DNA of 64,000 nt from Hygrocybe punicea (GCA_963556145.1 OY744467.1:4278001-4342000); one strand, 5' to 3'; positions 11,076 through 21,435 are shown, numbered from the stretch's first letter. The notes: a model not told the origin generated them from the letters alone. Translations and numbers: made by a program.

Positions 11076-11837
11076 ATGTCTGCCTCCACTGTTTATCTTC
11101 CTTCTTCCCCATATCATCATCTTCTTCCCCCTCGCTTTCGCATCCCTCGTTCGAAATGTCGCCTCTGTCACCGCGATGTCCGCTTCACCGTCGACTTAAT
11201 GTCCCCTTCTCCCTTTGGCTCCGTCCATCTTACGTCATCTATCGCTCACCTTGGCATCGACCTTTTCTTTGCCCCCCGGACCTTCTACTCTGTGCGTCCC
11301 ATTGGACCTCCCCCTCCTGCTGTGCCCCCAACTGTTCCTGTTTGGTTCTCCGATGAACCCGTCGATCCTTACCGCGAGTTCATCGATTGTGCTGCCGTGT
11401 ATGATTCCGTGTTCCCTCCGGATAATCGGGACGATTCCCCTTGTTCCAGGGGTATTGTTACCTTTCACCCCGATTTAACCCCTGCTTCCGACCCCGTCTC
11501 TGACTCCACATCCCAGAATAACGTCATAGCCTGGGTCCAGAATGTCATTGACAACAATCGACGACAGTATCCTAATCCATATGATTACCCACATCACCCG
11601 ATCACCGCCGATACATCATACACGCTTATACAAGCACTCAACAACACCGCACAACACAATCACCGGATCAGTTGTCTGCTGACACCAGACCCACAACGTA
11701 GCCGTTGGCCACCACGTTGGCACCCTGAAACGCATAGACCACAAAGTCAAGCAAGACGCTGTTCATCTCGGAGCTCATTCTCCCCACAACCACACATGAC
11801 GAAGAAGCTGACCCTAAAGTCGTTCACCAGTATATAA
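11076..11837 (+). CDS. Small accessory ORF running from the Gypsy internal region into the 3' LTR
   Basis: A 253-codon frame starts 83 bp after the pol stop, in a different frame, and reads through the 3' LTR boundary at 11456 to 11837. The unique part has a CxxC pair (SKCRLCHRD) and proline-rich sequence. The LTR-encoded part is Asn/Arg/Pro-rich, and its frame is also open in the 5' LTR (ending 5266). The LTR copies differ by a few non-synonymous changes, so selection is not obvious. No known domain was recognised. It may be a third retroelement gene or a chance ORF in pyrimidine-rich DNA. Confidence 0.35.
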   Translation: MSASTVYLPSSPYHHLLPPRFRIPRSKCRLCHRDVRFTVDLMSPSPFGSVHLTSSIAHLGIDLFFAPRTFYSVRPIGPPPPAVPPTVPVWFSDEPVDPYREFIDCAAVYDSVFPPDNRDDSPCSRGIVTFHPDLTPASDPVSDSTSQNNVIAWVQNVIDNNRRQYPNPYDYPHHPITADTSYTLIQALNNTAQHNHRISCLLTPDPQRSRWPPRWHPETHRPQSQARRCSSRSSFSPQPHMTKKLTLKSFTSI

Positions 11838-11942
11838 CCATGGACATTCATAGTCAGTAGTCTTTAAGTTTAGTCTAGCTACTCTTCCCCCGACCGCTAC
11901 CAGAACCCAGACTCCCCCCTCTTCTTCTTTGTTTGTAACTCG

Positions 11943-14900
11943 TAGGGTATAGCACGGGTTCGGGTAAACCCGCGGTTTTAGGGTTAAGGGTATGGCGGGT
12001 ACGGGTACGGTGTTTGCTCACTCCCAACCTGCCACTACCGCTCACCCGTGCACTCGGGTACGGCTTTTTCTGCGGGTCCAGCAAGGCACGGCCGCTGTCA
12101 TGCCACGCCAAGATTCTGCTAACTATTTCGAGTCACAAATTCTCCTCCCGCCACATGAAACGTCGTTTTCCAACTCCTTCATGGCCGCGTCATCCAAAGA
12201 AAAATTAGTTGAACATTGGTTAAAAGGGCGGGGTATATACAATGTTCCAGTAGGTCTTCTTCCCCTTTCATTTGTCATGGCCCCTCATAAAAAACATCAG
12301 GCCTCGACCGCCAGCTCTCTTTCCTCTCACACATCTGCTCCTGCCCCCAAGCCGAAGCCAACTGGCAAAGCTCAGAAGCCCGTCGAGGCTGTTCTGAAGC
12401 CTGTCAAACGACTCATGACAGCTCTCTCAACCGCATCCAGCCAAGCTGACTCCAACAATGTGCCCAACAACATCAGCGACGACGCCTCTATGCCTGACAT
12501 TAACATAGTTTCGGATGCCGAAGAGGATGCAGACACAGCCGACGAGGTGTCGCCCGAGGAACAACTCAGTATGTGCCCTTCGCCCAAATCCACCCATCCT
12601 CCTGATCTGTTTTCATCCAGAGGCAGCACAGAAGACTTGGCGTTCCCCCGTCTACAACTTCTTCAAGTCCAACGTCTCCGTTCGTTATGAGGGTACTCGC
12701 ATGTACCATTTCTTTCCCTGCGCTGCCCACAACTGCAAATCCGACTCGGGCGGCTGCCGCCGCTTCCAAGACAAGGGCGACCGAGCTTCCACTTCCAACC
12801 TCAAGGCTCATGCCATTGGCTGCTTCGGTGATGAGGCCGTCAAGCTTGCCATCAGTTCGAAGGAGATCGAGTCTCGTACTGGCAGCATTTTCACTGCGTT
12901 CGCCCGGCAAGGACAAAAACCCGTTGCCTACTCCCATCGCGCTCACACGAACACCGAGGTTCGTGCTCGCATTGTCAAATGGGTGACTGAGAACAATCGG
13001 CCTGCCAACATCGTCAAGGATCGCAAACTCATCGACCTTTTCTGTGCCGGCCGCCCTCAGATGTCTGTCCCATCCCCTACTACGGTTGCTCGAGACATTG
13101 CCTCAGCATTCACAAAGTGTCAAGCACGCATCGCCAAACTACTACAAGACCACTCAGGTCGTCTACACTTTGCAACGGATGCCTGGACGTCGCCCAATCA
13201 CTGGGCATTTGTGGCGTGGACAGTTCACCTGCAACACAATGGTGTTATGTTAGCGTTTTTGCTGGACATTATTGAAGTCCCAGAGGTACACCATCTTCCC
13301 TCGTCTTTCGAGTCACACTAACATTTTCTCAGTCTCACACCGGAGCCGCTCTGGCCCTTGCCTTTCAAGTGATGCTCATGCGTTTCAGCCTGATGGACAA
13401 GATTCTCGCAATGAACGCCGACAATGCTTCTTCCAACGATACTCAGACAACCAAGCTCGCTGGCATGGAAAATGCCTTTGATGCAGAGCATCGCATCAGA
13501 TGCTTCAACCACACCATTCAACTCGCTGCTGTCACTCTGCTCCGCCCATTCAATGCCGGGATCCAGGCCACCAAGGATGGTGGCAATGAGGATGCCAGCG
13601 TCGCTGAGGAGATGGCGCTGGAAGACCTTGATGAGGATGAAGACGAGGAGGACGAGGACGAGGACGATGGTGGCATCGACTGGAATGCCGATGACTTTGA
13701 TGATGGAGTGGATGAACTGGATCAGTTGCCGGCTAATGAACGGGAGAGGGTCCTTGCGGAGACTGCAACGATTCGAGAGACTGTCACTAAGGTACGTTAC
13801 CCTTACTTGGGTTAGTATCACCATTGCCTGACTCGATTCCAGCTTCGTCAGCTTGCATTCGCCATCATCCACTCCACGACAATTGCCCTCCCCGCCTGGA
13901 GGCAAACCTGTGAGACACTGAAGCTGAAGCGTTGTCTTATCCCCCGTGATGTTGTCACCCGATGGAACTCAACATACGACATGATGCGCTTCGCGCTCAA
14001 CTACCGAGAGGCTATTGACAGCATCACCGCCAACAAAACCCTCAAACTCCGCAAGTATGAGTTGTTTGCTGATGACTGGAACATTATCCAGGATCTCACG
14101 CACATCCTTAAGCAATACAAGGCAGCTACAATCCATTTCTCCAAGAATTCCGCCAGTATTGTGGCTGTCATCCCTGCCATGGACAAGCTTACAGATTCTC
14201 TCAACACCACCACCACCAAGCCCTACCATGCCGCGATCCAAGCTGCGATGAAGCTCGCCCAAGCCAAGATGAACCGTTACTACTCTTTAACCGATAGCTC
14301 TCCTGCGTACCGTATTGCCATGATACTTCACCCAGGCATGAAGCTCGAATACTTCCGCCAGCACAAGTGGGAGGATGAATGGATTGAGGAGGCGGAAAAC
14401 TTGGTCAGGGAGGAATACATTGGAACATATGAGTCCAAAGAGACTGCAAGCATGGCCGCCAAGCCCGTAAGTGTTGTCGTCCACTGATTGACCGGTGCTG
14501 ATCATCACTCCAGTCTGTCAGCGAAACAGGCCTTGATGCCTTTGATATAGCGAACCTTTCAGTTCTCCCCCCCACTCGTGCCTCAGAGATTGATGAATAC
14601 CTTCGTCTTCCGGTCGAGAGTTGCCGCGATCCACTCAAATGGTGGATTGATGCCAGGCACATCTACCCCAACCTCTTCCGAATGGCGATGGACTATCTAA
14701 GCATTCCCGGTAAGCCAAGCCTGATATTGTACGTGGGTGATGCTGATCAGATTGTTTAGCCACGTCGACTGCCGTCGAACGGGTATTCTCTCAAGGCCGG
14801 CATCTTCTTCATTTCACACGAAATCGGCTCTCGGCGCAATCGATCAGGGCTTATCTATGCCTTGGATCATGGTGTCGTCAAGACCTTGTCTTGATGGAGG

Positions 14901-15201
14901 ATCTTGTTGACGCTATCAAGGCCAATACAAAGAAGCGGAAGTTGGCAGAAGTGAGTGCCGAGTAGGCAAATGAGATCCGGTCGTTGACGACGCGTCGTCT
15001 TAAATATTGTTCATGTTGCTGTACTCCCATCTGAAGTCTGTACCCGTGGAACCTTGGCGGTGATGCCGGGTGCCACGGGTAAATGCATACCCTTTGTTCT
15101 CCATGGGTAATTAAGACCCGCACCTGCAGCGGGTACGGTGTTAGCGGGTACGGGTACGGGTCGGAGTTTAAAAACCCGCGGGTCACCCGTGCTATACCCT
15201 A
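11943..15201 (+). mobile_element. Autonomous hAT DNA transposon, apparently intact
   Basis: Terminal inverted repeats TAGGGTATAGCACGGGT (left) and its complement (right) are flanked by a perfect 8-bp duplication, GTAACTCG, at 11935-11942 and 15202-15209. The 8-bp duplication and transposase type define the hAT superfamily. Subterminal regions are rich in GGGTACGGGT motifs on both sides. The element encodes one multi-exon transposase with no inactivating mutation found, so recent and possibly still-competent transposition is inferred. Confidence 0.95.
12277..14965 (+). CDS. hAT-family transposase (BED finger, RNase H-like core, hAT C-terminal dimerisation domain)
   Basis: Catalyses cut-and-paste transposition of the surrounding element. 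Six exons join in frame: 12277-12568, 12621-13285, 13333-13791, 13843-14466, 14514-14709 and 14760-14965, giving 813 codons. The N-terminus is basic and low in complexity. A BED-like zinc finger (about residues 110-165) has Cys in FFPCAAHNCKSDSGG and a later His-Cys pair. The catalytic core includes the first Asp in FATDAWTSPNHWAFVAW, the DNASSNDTQT region and RCFNHTIQLAA. An acidic insert (EDEDEEDEDEDD) precedes RWNSTYDM. The end carries the hATC signature STAVERVFSQGRHLL ... RNRLSAQSIRAYLCLGSW. The start was chosen as the ATG nearest the basic tail; an earlier in-frame ATG at 11992 lies in the subterminal repeats. Confidence 0.88.
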
Positions 15202-15281
15202 GTAACTCGCTTCTCTCTTAATACATCCTCGTTTGGTTTATTGTTGCCGGAGCCTGCTATAAAGAACAGCGATCCGTAACA

Positions 15282-15421
15282 AGCTCCCGCTCCTTTATAT
15301 TCTATTCACTAGTGTAGTTTGTGTTCACGCTCATTTCCACCTTCGCGTGAACACCAGCTCGCATTCTTCAACCCATTGTCCCACCAAGACCATTTCCACT
15401 CCGGCTCACTAACCTTCATCA
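15282..15421 (+). repeat. Truncated 5' LTR of the Copia element
   Basis: Matches 22720-22941 of the 3' LTR except for an 82-bp segment present only in the 3' copy. The first roughly 115 bp of the LTR are missing at the junction with the Gypsy element. Confidence 0.88.
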
Positions 15422-15433
15422 GGTTATGAGCCC
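15422..15433 (+). promoter_or_regulatory. Primer-binding site complementary to the initiator tRNA-Met anticodon arm
   Basis: GGTTATGAGCCC directly follows the LTR end. Its complement GGGCTCATAACC matches the anticodon stem-loop (CAT anticodon) of eukaryotic initiator tRNA-Met and not the usual 3' acceptor end. Priming by an internal tRNA-Met fragment is established for Drosophila copia. The gag ATG at 15426 lies inside the site. Confidence 0.7.
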
Positions 15434-18388
15434 TGTAAGCGACCCGCTTGGAATGTCCTCCTCATACGAAGCTTTCAAGTTTCCGAAGTTAAACGGCCAA
15501 AACTATCCAACTTGGTCAGTAATCAGCCTTGCAGTCAAAGTACCTTTGGCTGGTGGTCAAAGGCACTGAGCCCAGTCCGCCTACTCCACCTAATGCACCA
15601 GCGGAAGGAACGACGGCTGCAGAACACAAAACCGCGAGGAAAGAGTATATCGATTGGGTGTCACGGGATGAGGCGGCACAAGGCCTCATGTGAGGGGCCA
15701 CCGAGGAGACGCAGTGGCCTCATGTTACGAATTGCGCAACATCCAAAGACATGTGGGATGCCTGGAGGAAGGTCCATCAGGAGAACCAGCAGAGAATAAA
15801 CGTACATTACTTTTTCGAGGAGTTGTACACTCGGAAGTACGTCGATGGGACTCCGATGGCCGACCACATCACCGCTATATTGGACATTTGGCATAAGATC
15901 ATGCAGGCGGGCGAATCGATTCCGGACTTACATGTGGCCCGAGCATTGATTCTTTCCCTCCCAAAAATGACATCTTGGGAAATTATAAAGATTCAGCTGT
16001 TTGACCTAGACAGTAAGGCACTCACGCCCAAAATCCTTAGTATGAAACTGCAAGCAGAGGCGAATCGACGCACCCGCGAGAAGGCTGGCGACACAGCCTT
16101 GTTGGCATCGGCGAGACCACCCAAGCAGAAGGGTAAGGGCAAGGGTGCCCAACCAAATGACCAGTGCCACAACTGTGGGCAAAAAGGGCATTGGGCCCGA
16201 ACCTGCCCAAGTCGTAGTGAAGGTGATAAGAAGAAAGCCAAGGGAACGGTGAACCTTACAGTTGACGACCTGAGGGACTTAGGCACTCGGGAGGTCAGTC
16301 AGGTGTATGCGACAAGTGATGACTCGATGGTGAAGTCCTCCGATGTCCTCGTCGATTGTGCAGCCACCTCCCATATGTTCCGCGATGTCGGTTTCTTCAC
16401 CAAGTACGCTCCGTCGACAGCTAATGACATGGTGTCAGTGGGAGACAGAAAGTGCATACCTGTGGCAGGGTATGGCACTATATCTATCAAGAACCGACTC
16501 CCAGATGGAGTCCGGACGGTCGTACTCCACCAAGTCAAGCATGTTCCAGACCTGATGGTGAACTTGATTAGTTTGGGTCAGTTAGATTGCGCGGGAGCCA
16601 AGGGCACCTTCGGCGATGGCCAACTGACAGTTGCAATGGGCAAGGACAAGCTAATCCAGGCATCGCTGATAAGCATCAACCTGTACAGAGTGGAGTTAGC
16701 CACTCACCCAAAGATTGTTGCGTATGCCGTCAAGTCCAGTGGGAGTCTTCGACTTTGGCACAGGCACCTAGGCCACTTGAACTTGGACACGATCCGAGAG
16801 ATGGCAAGATGGAACTTGGTGGAGGGACTTGAGATCTCGTCGCCGAGGACCTATGACCACGTTTGTGAGGGATGTGCACTGGGAAAGTCTCATCGGATGT
16901 CGTTTCTGAAGGCCAGCACTATACACTACAAGAAGATGGAACTCGTCGCGGTTGATCTCACAGGTCCCATGTCAGTAGCCACTTGGTCAGGAAAGTTGTA
17001 CGCACTTTTGGTGGTTGAACTCCATTCATGATTTGGCATAGGGGAACTCCTCCAATCAAAAGACGAAGTGGCGGATGCCTTGAAGAATATAATCGCCATG
17101 CTCGAACACCAATCCGGGACCAAATTAAAGTGGTTACGCTCGGATAGTGGGACCGAGTTTGTGAATTCTACTGTCGAGGCCTTCTGCAAGCGCAATGGGG
17201 TCATCCATGAGACGACAACCCCATATACACCCGAACAGAACGGCGTTGTTGAACGGGGCATTGTGGTCCTATTCGAAATGGTCCGATGTATGTTACACTC
17301 CACCGGTTTGGACCTGGAGTACTGGGGAGAGGTGTTCCTGTATGCTGTATACATCAGGAGTGTCTCACTCACCTCTGCCCTGGATGGAAAGGTCCCCCGC
17401 AAAGTTTGGAGTGGGAGGAAGCCCGACATCTCCCATCTCCAAGTCTTCGGATGCATAGCGTATGCCAATATCCCTAAGAAAGTGCGAGGTGGGAAGCTGG
17501 AACCCACTGCAGTGAAGTGCAGGCTTCTGGGGTGGTGGGCTGATGAAACTAAAGGTTATCATCTTGAGGATGTTGCTACAAGGAAGTTAGTGACCTCGCG
17601 CGATGTGAGGTTTCTTGAAGACAAGAGTCCCGGCGACCTAGCGGTTGTGGAAGGGTTGGGAACCCCCGGGATCTCAGCAGAAGTTGATGACGCACCAAGA
17701 CAGGTGACTGCATCTGATCCCGAAGCCCCATGCCCACCCACACCCCCTCCCATTGACCTTCCACAAGATGTCCCCCAACCTGACCCTCCTCTACCTGCTC
17801 CAGAACCGAGTGCACCCAGAACTTCGAAGTGGGCAAACCTGCCCCTGCGCGAAGGGTCGACAAGGCACTGGGCTGCTCCTGAGAGGTTTGGGGTAGCGGC
17901 TACAGAGGATGAGATCGACACGGCGACAGGTAATCAGAACAGAGTCCAATCGCATGCCTTTGCAGCTTTTGCCAGGATCCATCCACATATCGTGCTGCGA
18001 TGCGCTCCAACTACTCGAAGCAGTGGGAGAAGGCCATACAAGTGGAGCTCGAGCAGTTGAAGTCTATGAAGACGTTTGAATGGGTCCCCAAAGTCCCGGA
18101 AGGATGGACAGCCATCGGAAGTAAGATCGTATTTAGGGAGAAACGGGACGGCGACGGGAACATTGTCAAACATAAGGCACGAATAGTTGCAAAAGGCTAC
18201 TCACAAATTCCTGGCCAAGACTTTGACCTCACCTTCTCCTCAGTAGCAAGATTTGTCACCCTGCGCGCCCTACTTGCCATGGTCGCTCGAGAAGACTGGG
18301 AACTCCACCAAGTCGATATTGTGGGCGCATACCTGCGAGGCAATTTGGACGAAGAAATTTACATGCAAGTGCCGGAGGGTGTGAACGT
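15426..18388 (+). pseudogene. Copia gag-protease-integrase-RT (5' portion), broken
   Basis: Starts MSPVSDPLGMSSSYEAF, with the gag core FPKLNGQNYPTWS. A frameshift near 15540 and a TGA near 15690 (MRGATEE expected) damage gag. From 15751 the frame is open through the CCHC knuckle CHNCGQKGHWARTC, the protease-like LVDCAATSHM, and the integrase zinc region WHRHLGHLNLD ... CEGCALGK. TGA at 17029-17031 stands where HSRFG is expected. The integrase core continues (GTKLKWLRSDSGTEF, TTPYTPEQNGVVERG), then a Pro-rich linker and a frameshift near 17990. RT begins WEKAIQVELEQLKSM and runs through the VDIVGAYLRG motif before being cut by the inserted LTR element at 18388. Confidence 0.9.
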
Positions 18389-18572
18389 TGTAGAGACATC
18401 TATATCTCTGGGTATGTATTCACTCATTTTACTATATTCCCTATTTGTTCTATCATTTGTATGTAGTGGCTGTTGTAAATAGTCACAAACAAGTTGAGTT
18501 TTGGGTTTTGACGCCACTGACAATGATCTCGCACACCCCGAATCCGCGCCTACCCAGGCCGCGTTCACTACA
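18389..18572 (+). repeat. 5' LTR of the non-autonomous element
   Basis: 184-bp copy matching 21252-21435. A TGGAGCCGACC sequence starting two bases downstream of the LTR end could serve as primer-binding site, but this is unproven. Confidence 0.85.
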
Positions 18573-19227
18573 TCTGGAGCCGACCATGAGGACTGTCAAG
18601 CTCACATCAATTTTCCCTCTTTGACTTTGCCTTTTTGGCACCTCTCCCTCTTTCTGGCAGCAACAGCACACCATAGCCAACAGTGCGCCATATTCGGCAG
18701 CATTTCAAGCCTCTCCAGTCACTCAGCAACTCCTAGGCCCATTTCCAATGATTCCGACACCTATGTATGGTTATTTCGTACCAGTCGCGCCTCCAGGGCT
18801 GCAGCACTCAGCCTTTTGGCCTTTTTGTCACAGCGTCACGGCCACATCACATGGTGTTCAACATGCCCACCCCTTCGCATTTCTGTTTATTTACACTAGT
18901 CCTGCCCCCCACACACGTTTCAACACCACCAATGGACTCAGAAGACGACGCCCCACAGATCCCGCTCGAAAAGCCGTGCCCAGAAAGCCCAAGAACGGCC
19001 CCAACGAGCCCATCCAACAGGGAGCGCCACACGCGCGTCCGATGTTCAATGGAGATGTCATAGACGATAGAAAACCGGCGCATTGCAACGGCTGTTGCTT
19101 GTGCACCTTTAGGTATGCCCCCCGTCATCGTCCCCGCGGTTCCCGTGCAGGAAAATGCGTCCGCGCGTGCCAATGCAATGTCAACACGTGTATCGATGCA
19201 TCCCCCCTCATTTCACACCTGAGTTGC

Positions 19228-19851
19228 CCCCCGTTTGTGCCTATGGACACGCTGTCGTCCCCAGAGATGAACCATGATGCACCCCTACCGTCTGCGCCCT
19301 CGTCAGCCTCAGGACAACGTGCCCACACGCCCCAACGTGTCGAAAACACACATATCGACGTGTCCCCCTCGTTTCTGGCTCAAATCACCCCCCGTTTGCA
19401 TCTACGGACTCGCCATCATCCCCGGATGCAAGTCACGACCTATGCTTACCGTCTGCACTCGCGCCGTCCCCAGGAAAACGCGTCCCCGCGCGCCCAAGGC
19501 CATGTTCCACGTGTCTCAGCATGTCTGCCTCCGTTTCGCCTCCGTTTCACCCCACATTCGCATCTACAGCCTCGCCGTCGTCCCCGGAAGCGAACCGTGA
19601 CATGCTCCCGCCGTCTGTCCCCGCGCCGTCACCAGAAAGCCCCACCTACACCCAACAGACGCCGTCTTCGACGCGTATCAACGCATCCACCCCCGTTTCC
19701 ATCTCGTTTCACCCACTGTCTGCACCTACGCTCTCGCCGTCGCCCTCAGACGTGAACTGTGACACGCCCTCGCCGTTTGACCCCACGCCATCGCCAGAAA
19801 AATGCGTCCGCGCGCATATCGACACATCTGCCCCCGTTCCGCTCTCATTTC
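19228..19851 (+). repeat. About four imperfect 160-bp tandem repeats in the element's ORF
   Basis: Units starting near 19228, 19388, 19549 and 19710 share a C-rich core such as CCCCGTTT followed by a GCATCTAC-like stretch, CTCGCCGTCGTCCC, and a CGTGCATATCGAC-like stretch. They encode degenerate Ser/Pro repeats of the type SPSSPEANRDMLPPSVPAPSPE. Indels between units shift the frame in older copies. Confidence 0.6.
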
Positions 19852-21105
19852 GACCCCCGGCAGCCATGTACCACCGCCAGGACCCCCATATCGCCCTCCG
19901 TGACGCCGTGCAAGCCGCCCCTGCCGCGTTCTAGGGCCGGTCAGGGGTACACCCGCAGTGCTCTGGGGCTGTACTCGGACCCGTACCCGTAACGGGTACG
20001 TACCCGAGGCCAAAAGTACGGGTTTTGCACGGGTTTTGCAGGGGTACAGGAAGAAACATGCAAAATACCCCATTTTTACCTGTTTTTGGTGGTTTTTATG
20101 GTTATTGTGGACGGAATACTGGCCGGATCCCTTTAGTGTAAGAGTACACAATGTTTAAAATACTGTGGGGAGTGTTGAGAGCATTTTTACATATTTTTAC
20201 AAGCAATGATTCTCATTATATCCCTCAAAAACATGCAAAATACCCCATTTTTACCTGTTTTTGGTGGTTTTGATGATTATTGTGGACGGAATACTGGTCG
20301 GATCCCTTTAGTGTAAAGGAACACAATGTTTAGAATACTGTGGGGAGTGTTGAGAGCATTTTTACATATTTTTACAAGCAATGATTCTCATTATATCCCT
20401 CAAAAATAGCGAAAAATACCCCAAAAATTGAGTTTTTGATGTTTCTTCTCCCAAAAGAAATACAGCCAATACCCGCGTGGGTACTGCGGGTATTCTGAGG
20501 CTGGACTCGTACCCTTAACCCGTGGTACCCGTACTCTTAACCCCTGGGGGTATTGCATACCCTTGACCTGCCCTACCGCGTTCGAGCCCCCAACGCCATC
20601 CCACATTGCCCCACCATTGGCCCCTGCGTTCCATCATCCAGGACCAACGCCGGACCCACGGACCAGCCCCTACACCCACATTCATGCCCCAGTGCCTCTG
20701 TACGGCCCCCTCCCATCCCAAACGAGTCTGCCCCCCTCCTTCTTTGATGCCCCCAACACACCACGTCACCTGCCACCCCAGTCAACCCCGCACGCCCACG
20801 ATCCACCCCATGGAGCCTTGCAGGCCCATTCGGTAGCCCATACCACGACCCTGCACTCGACCCCATCCTGCTATGCCCATGCACTGCCGCTCCATGACTT
20901 TGTACCCACTACACCCTTGTCCCCAGGCCAGGGCATGTTGCCAACATCCACGTTTGCCACTGATGACATACCCGCTTCGACTTTGCTTGAGCTCAAGTCA
21001 GCATTGTTATCCCTCAAGGCCCTCAAGGTTCTGGAGCAAAAGTTGGTAAAGTTGGTGGATCGGTTGGAGAAGTTGGAAGACTTTGTGTTGGAAGATTCCT
21101 GTTGA
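19521..21105 (+). pseudogene. Pro-rich ORF of the non-autonomous LTR element, split by a MITE
   Basis: Frame 19521-19931 (ending APAAF) joins 20584-21105 (starting EPPTP) exactly when the MITE and one copy of its 8-bp target are removed, showing one original ORF. The protein is Ser/Pro/His-rich with degenerate repeats. Its C-terminus is a short leucine-rich coiled coil: LLELKSALLSLKALKVLEQK, then LVKLVDRLEKLED, ending DSC. No enzymatic domain is seen. It may be a gag-like or packaging protein, but that is speculative. Upstream frames (18748 onward) appear to be frameshifted parts of the same gene. Confidence 0.55.
19932..20575. mobile_element. hAT-type MITE with internal tandem duplication
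   Basis: A perfect 8-bp target duplication, CCGCGTTC, lies at 19924-19931 and 20576-20583. Termini are TAGGGCCGGTCAGGGGTA and, inverted, TAGGGCAGGTCAAGGGTA. Subterminal sequence is full of GGGTAC / GTACCC motifs, as in the autonomous hAT at 11943-15201. The core is two 175-bp direct repeats (20056-20230 and 20231-20405). There is no coding capacity. The shared TAGGG terminus and subterminal motif suggest, but do not prove, trans-mobilisation by that hAT family. Confidence 0.88.
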
Positions 21106-21251
21106 GTTGATTGGATTTTTGTTTTTGTTTTTGTTTTGTTTGTTTTGTTTTCAGTATTGTCCCTTCCCTCCCTCCCTTTTTCTTTTTCCTATTTCTTTCT
21201 CCCTTGCCTTGTGTGAGACTGGGGACAGTCTCTATTTGTGTCCCTACTGGA

Positions 21252-21435
21252 TGTAGAGACATCTATATCTCTGGGTATGTATTCACTCATTTTACTATAT
21301 TCCCTATTTGTTCTATCATTTGTATGTAGTGGCTGTTGTAAATAGTCACAAACAAGTTGAGTTTTGGGTTTTGACCCCACTGACAACGATCTCACACACC
21401 CTGAATCCGTGCCTACCCAGGCCGCGTTCACTACA
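21252..21435 (+). repeat. 3' LTR of the non-autonomous element
   Basis: 184-bp partner of 18389-18572, followed directly by resumed Copia RT sequence at 21436. Confidence 0.87.

Larger units (their letters stand above)
4885..15281 (+). mobile_element. Ty3/Gypsy chromovirus-type LTR retrotransposon, decayed, 3' LTR split by a hAT element
   Basis: Flanked by near-identical LTRs that begin TGTTAC and end GTAACA. Domain order is gag with a CCHC knuckle, protease, reverse transcriptase, RNase H, integrase and chromodomain, which is diagnostic for Ty3/Gypsy chromoviruses. The two LTRs differ at roughly eight sites in 559 bp, mostly C/T or G/A, so the element is fairly young, yet gag and pol carry several stops and frameshifts. 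The flanks (ATTTC before, AGCTC after) do not form a target duplication. A 3259-bp hAT transposon sits in the 3' LTR. No canonical TGG primer-binding site directly follows the 5' LTR. Confidence 0.95.
11456..15281 (+). repeat. 3' LTR of the Gypsy element, interrupted
   Basis: LTR sequence occupies 11456-11942 and resumes at 15210 through 15281, separated by the hAT transposon and its duplicated target GTAACTCG. With the insert and one target copy removed, it aligns end to end with the 5' LTR. Confidence 0.93.
18389..21435 (+). mobile_element. Non-autonomous LTR retrotransposon (TRIM/LARD-like) inside Copia RT
   Basis: Direct repeats of 184 bp at 18389-18572 and 21252-21435 start TGTAGAGACA and end TTCACTACA, the TG...CA form of LTRs, and differ at only a few C/T and G/A sites. 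Removing the element restores the Copia RT frame (EGVNV joined to KGKEGW). Flanks ACGT and ATGT suggest a short target duplication with one C-to-T change. The interior has no RT, integrase or protease; it holds one Pro-rich repeat ORF, itself split by a MITE. This resembles non-autonomous LTR elements mobilised in trans. Confidence 0.85.

Noticed and set aside
10989..11171. Hydrophobic plus-strand and basic minus-strand frames after pol
   Set aside because: They reflect a pyrimidine tract near the 3' end of the Gypsy internal region, with no independent support.
15282..15421. A target duplication or solo LTR at the Gypsy/Copia junction
   Set aside because: It is the direct 5' LTR remnant of the adjacent Copia element and is followed by its primer-binding site and gag.
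18748..19755. 335-codon frame as a complete gene
   Set aside because: It shifts across the tandem repeats and gives Arg/His/Pro-rich sequence; the better-supported frame is 19521-19931 joined to 20584-21105.
19228..19851. CRISPR-like array
   Set aside because: Repeats are long (about 160 bp), degenerate and coding, in a eukaryotic retroelement; there are no spacers of uniform size.
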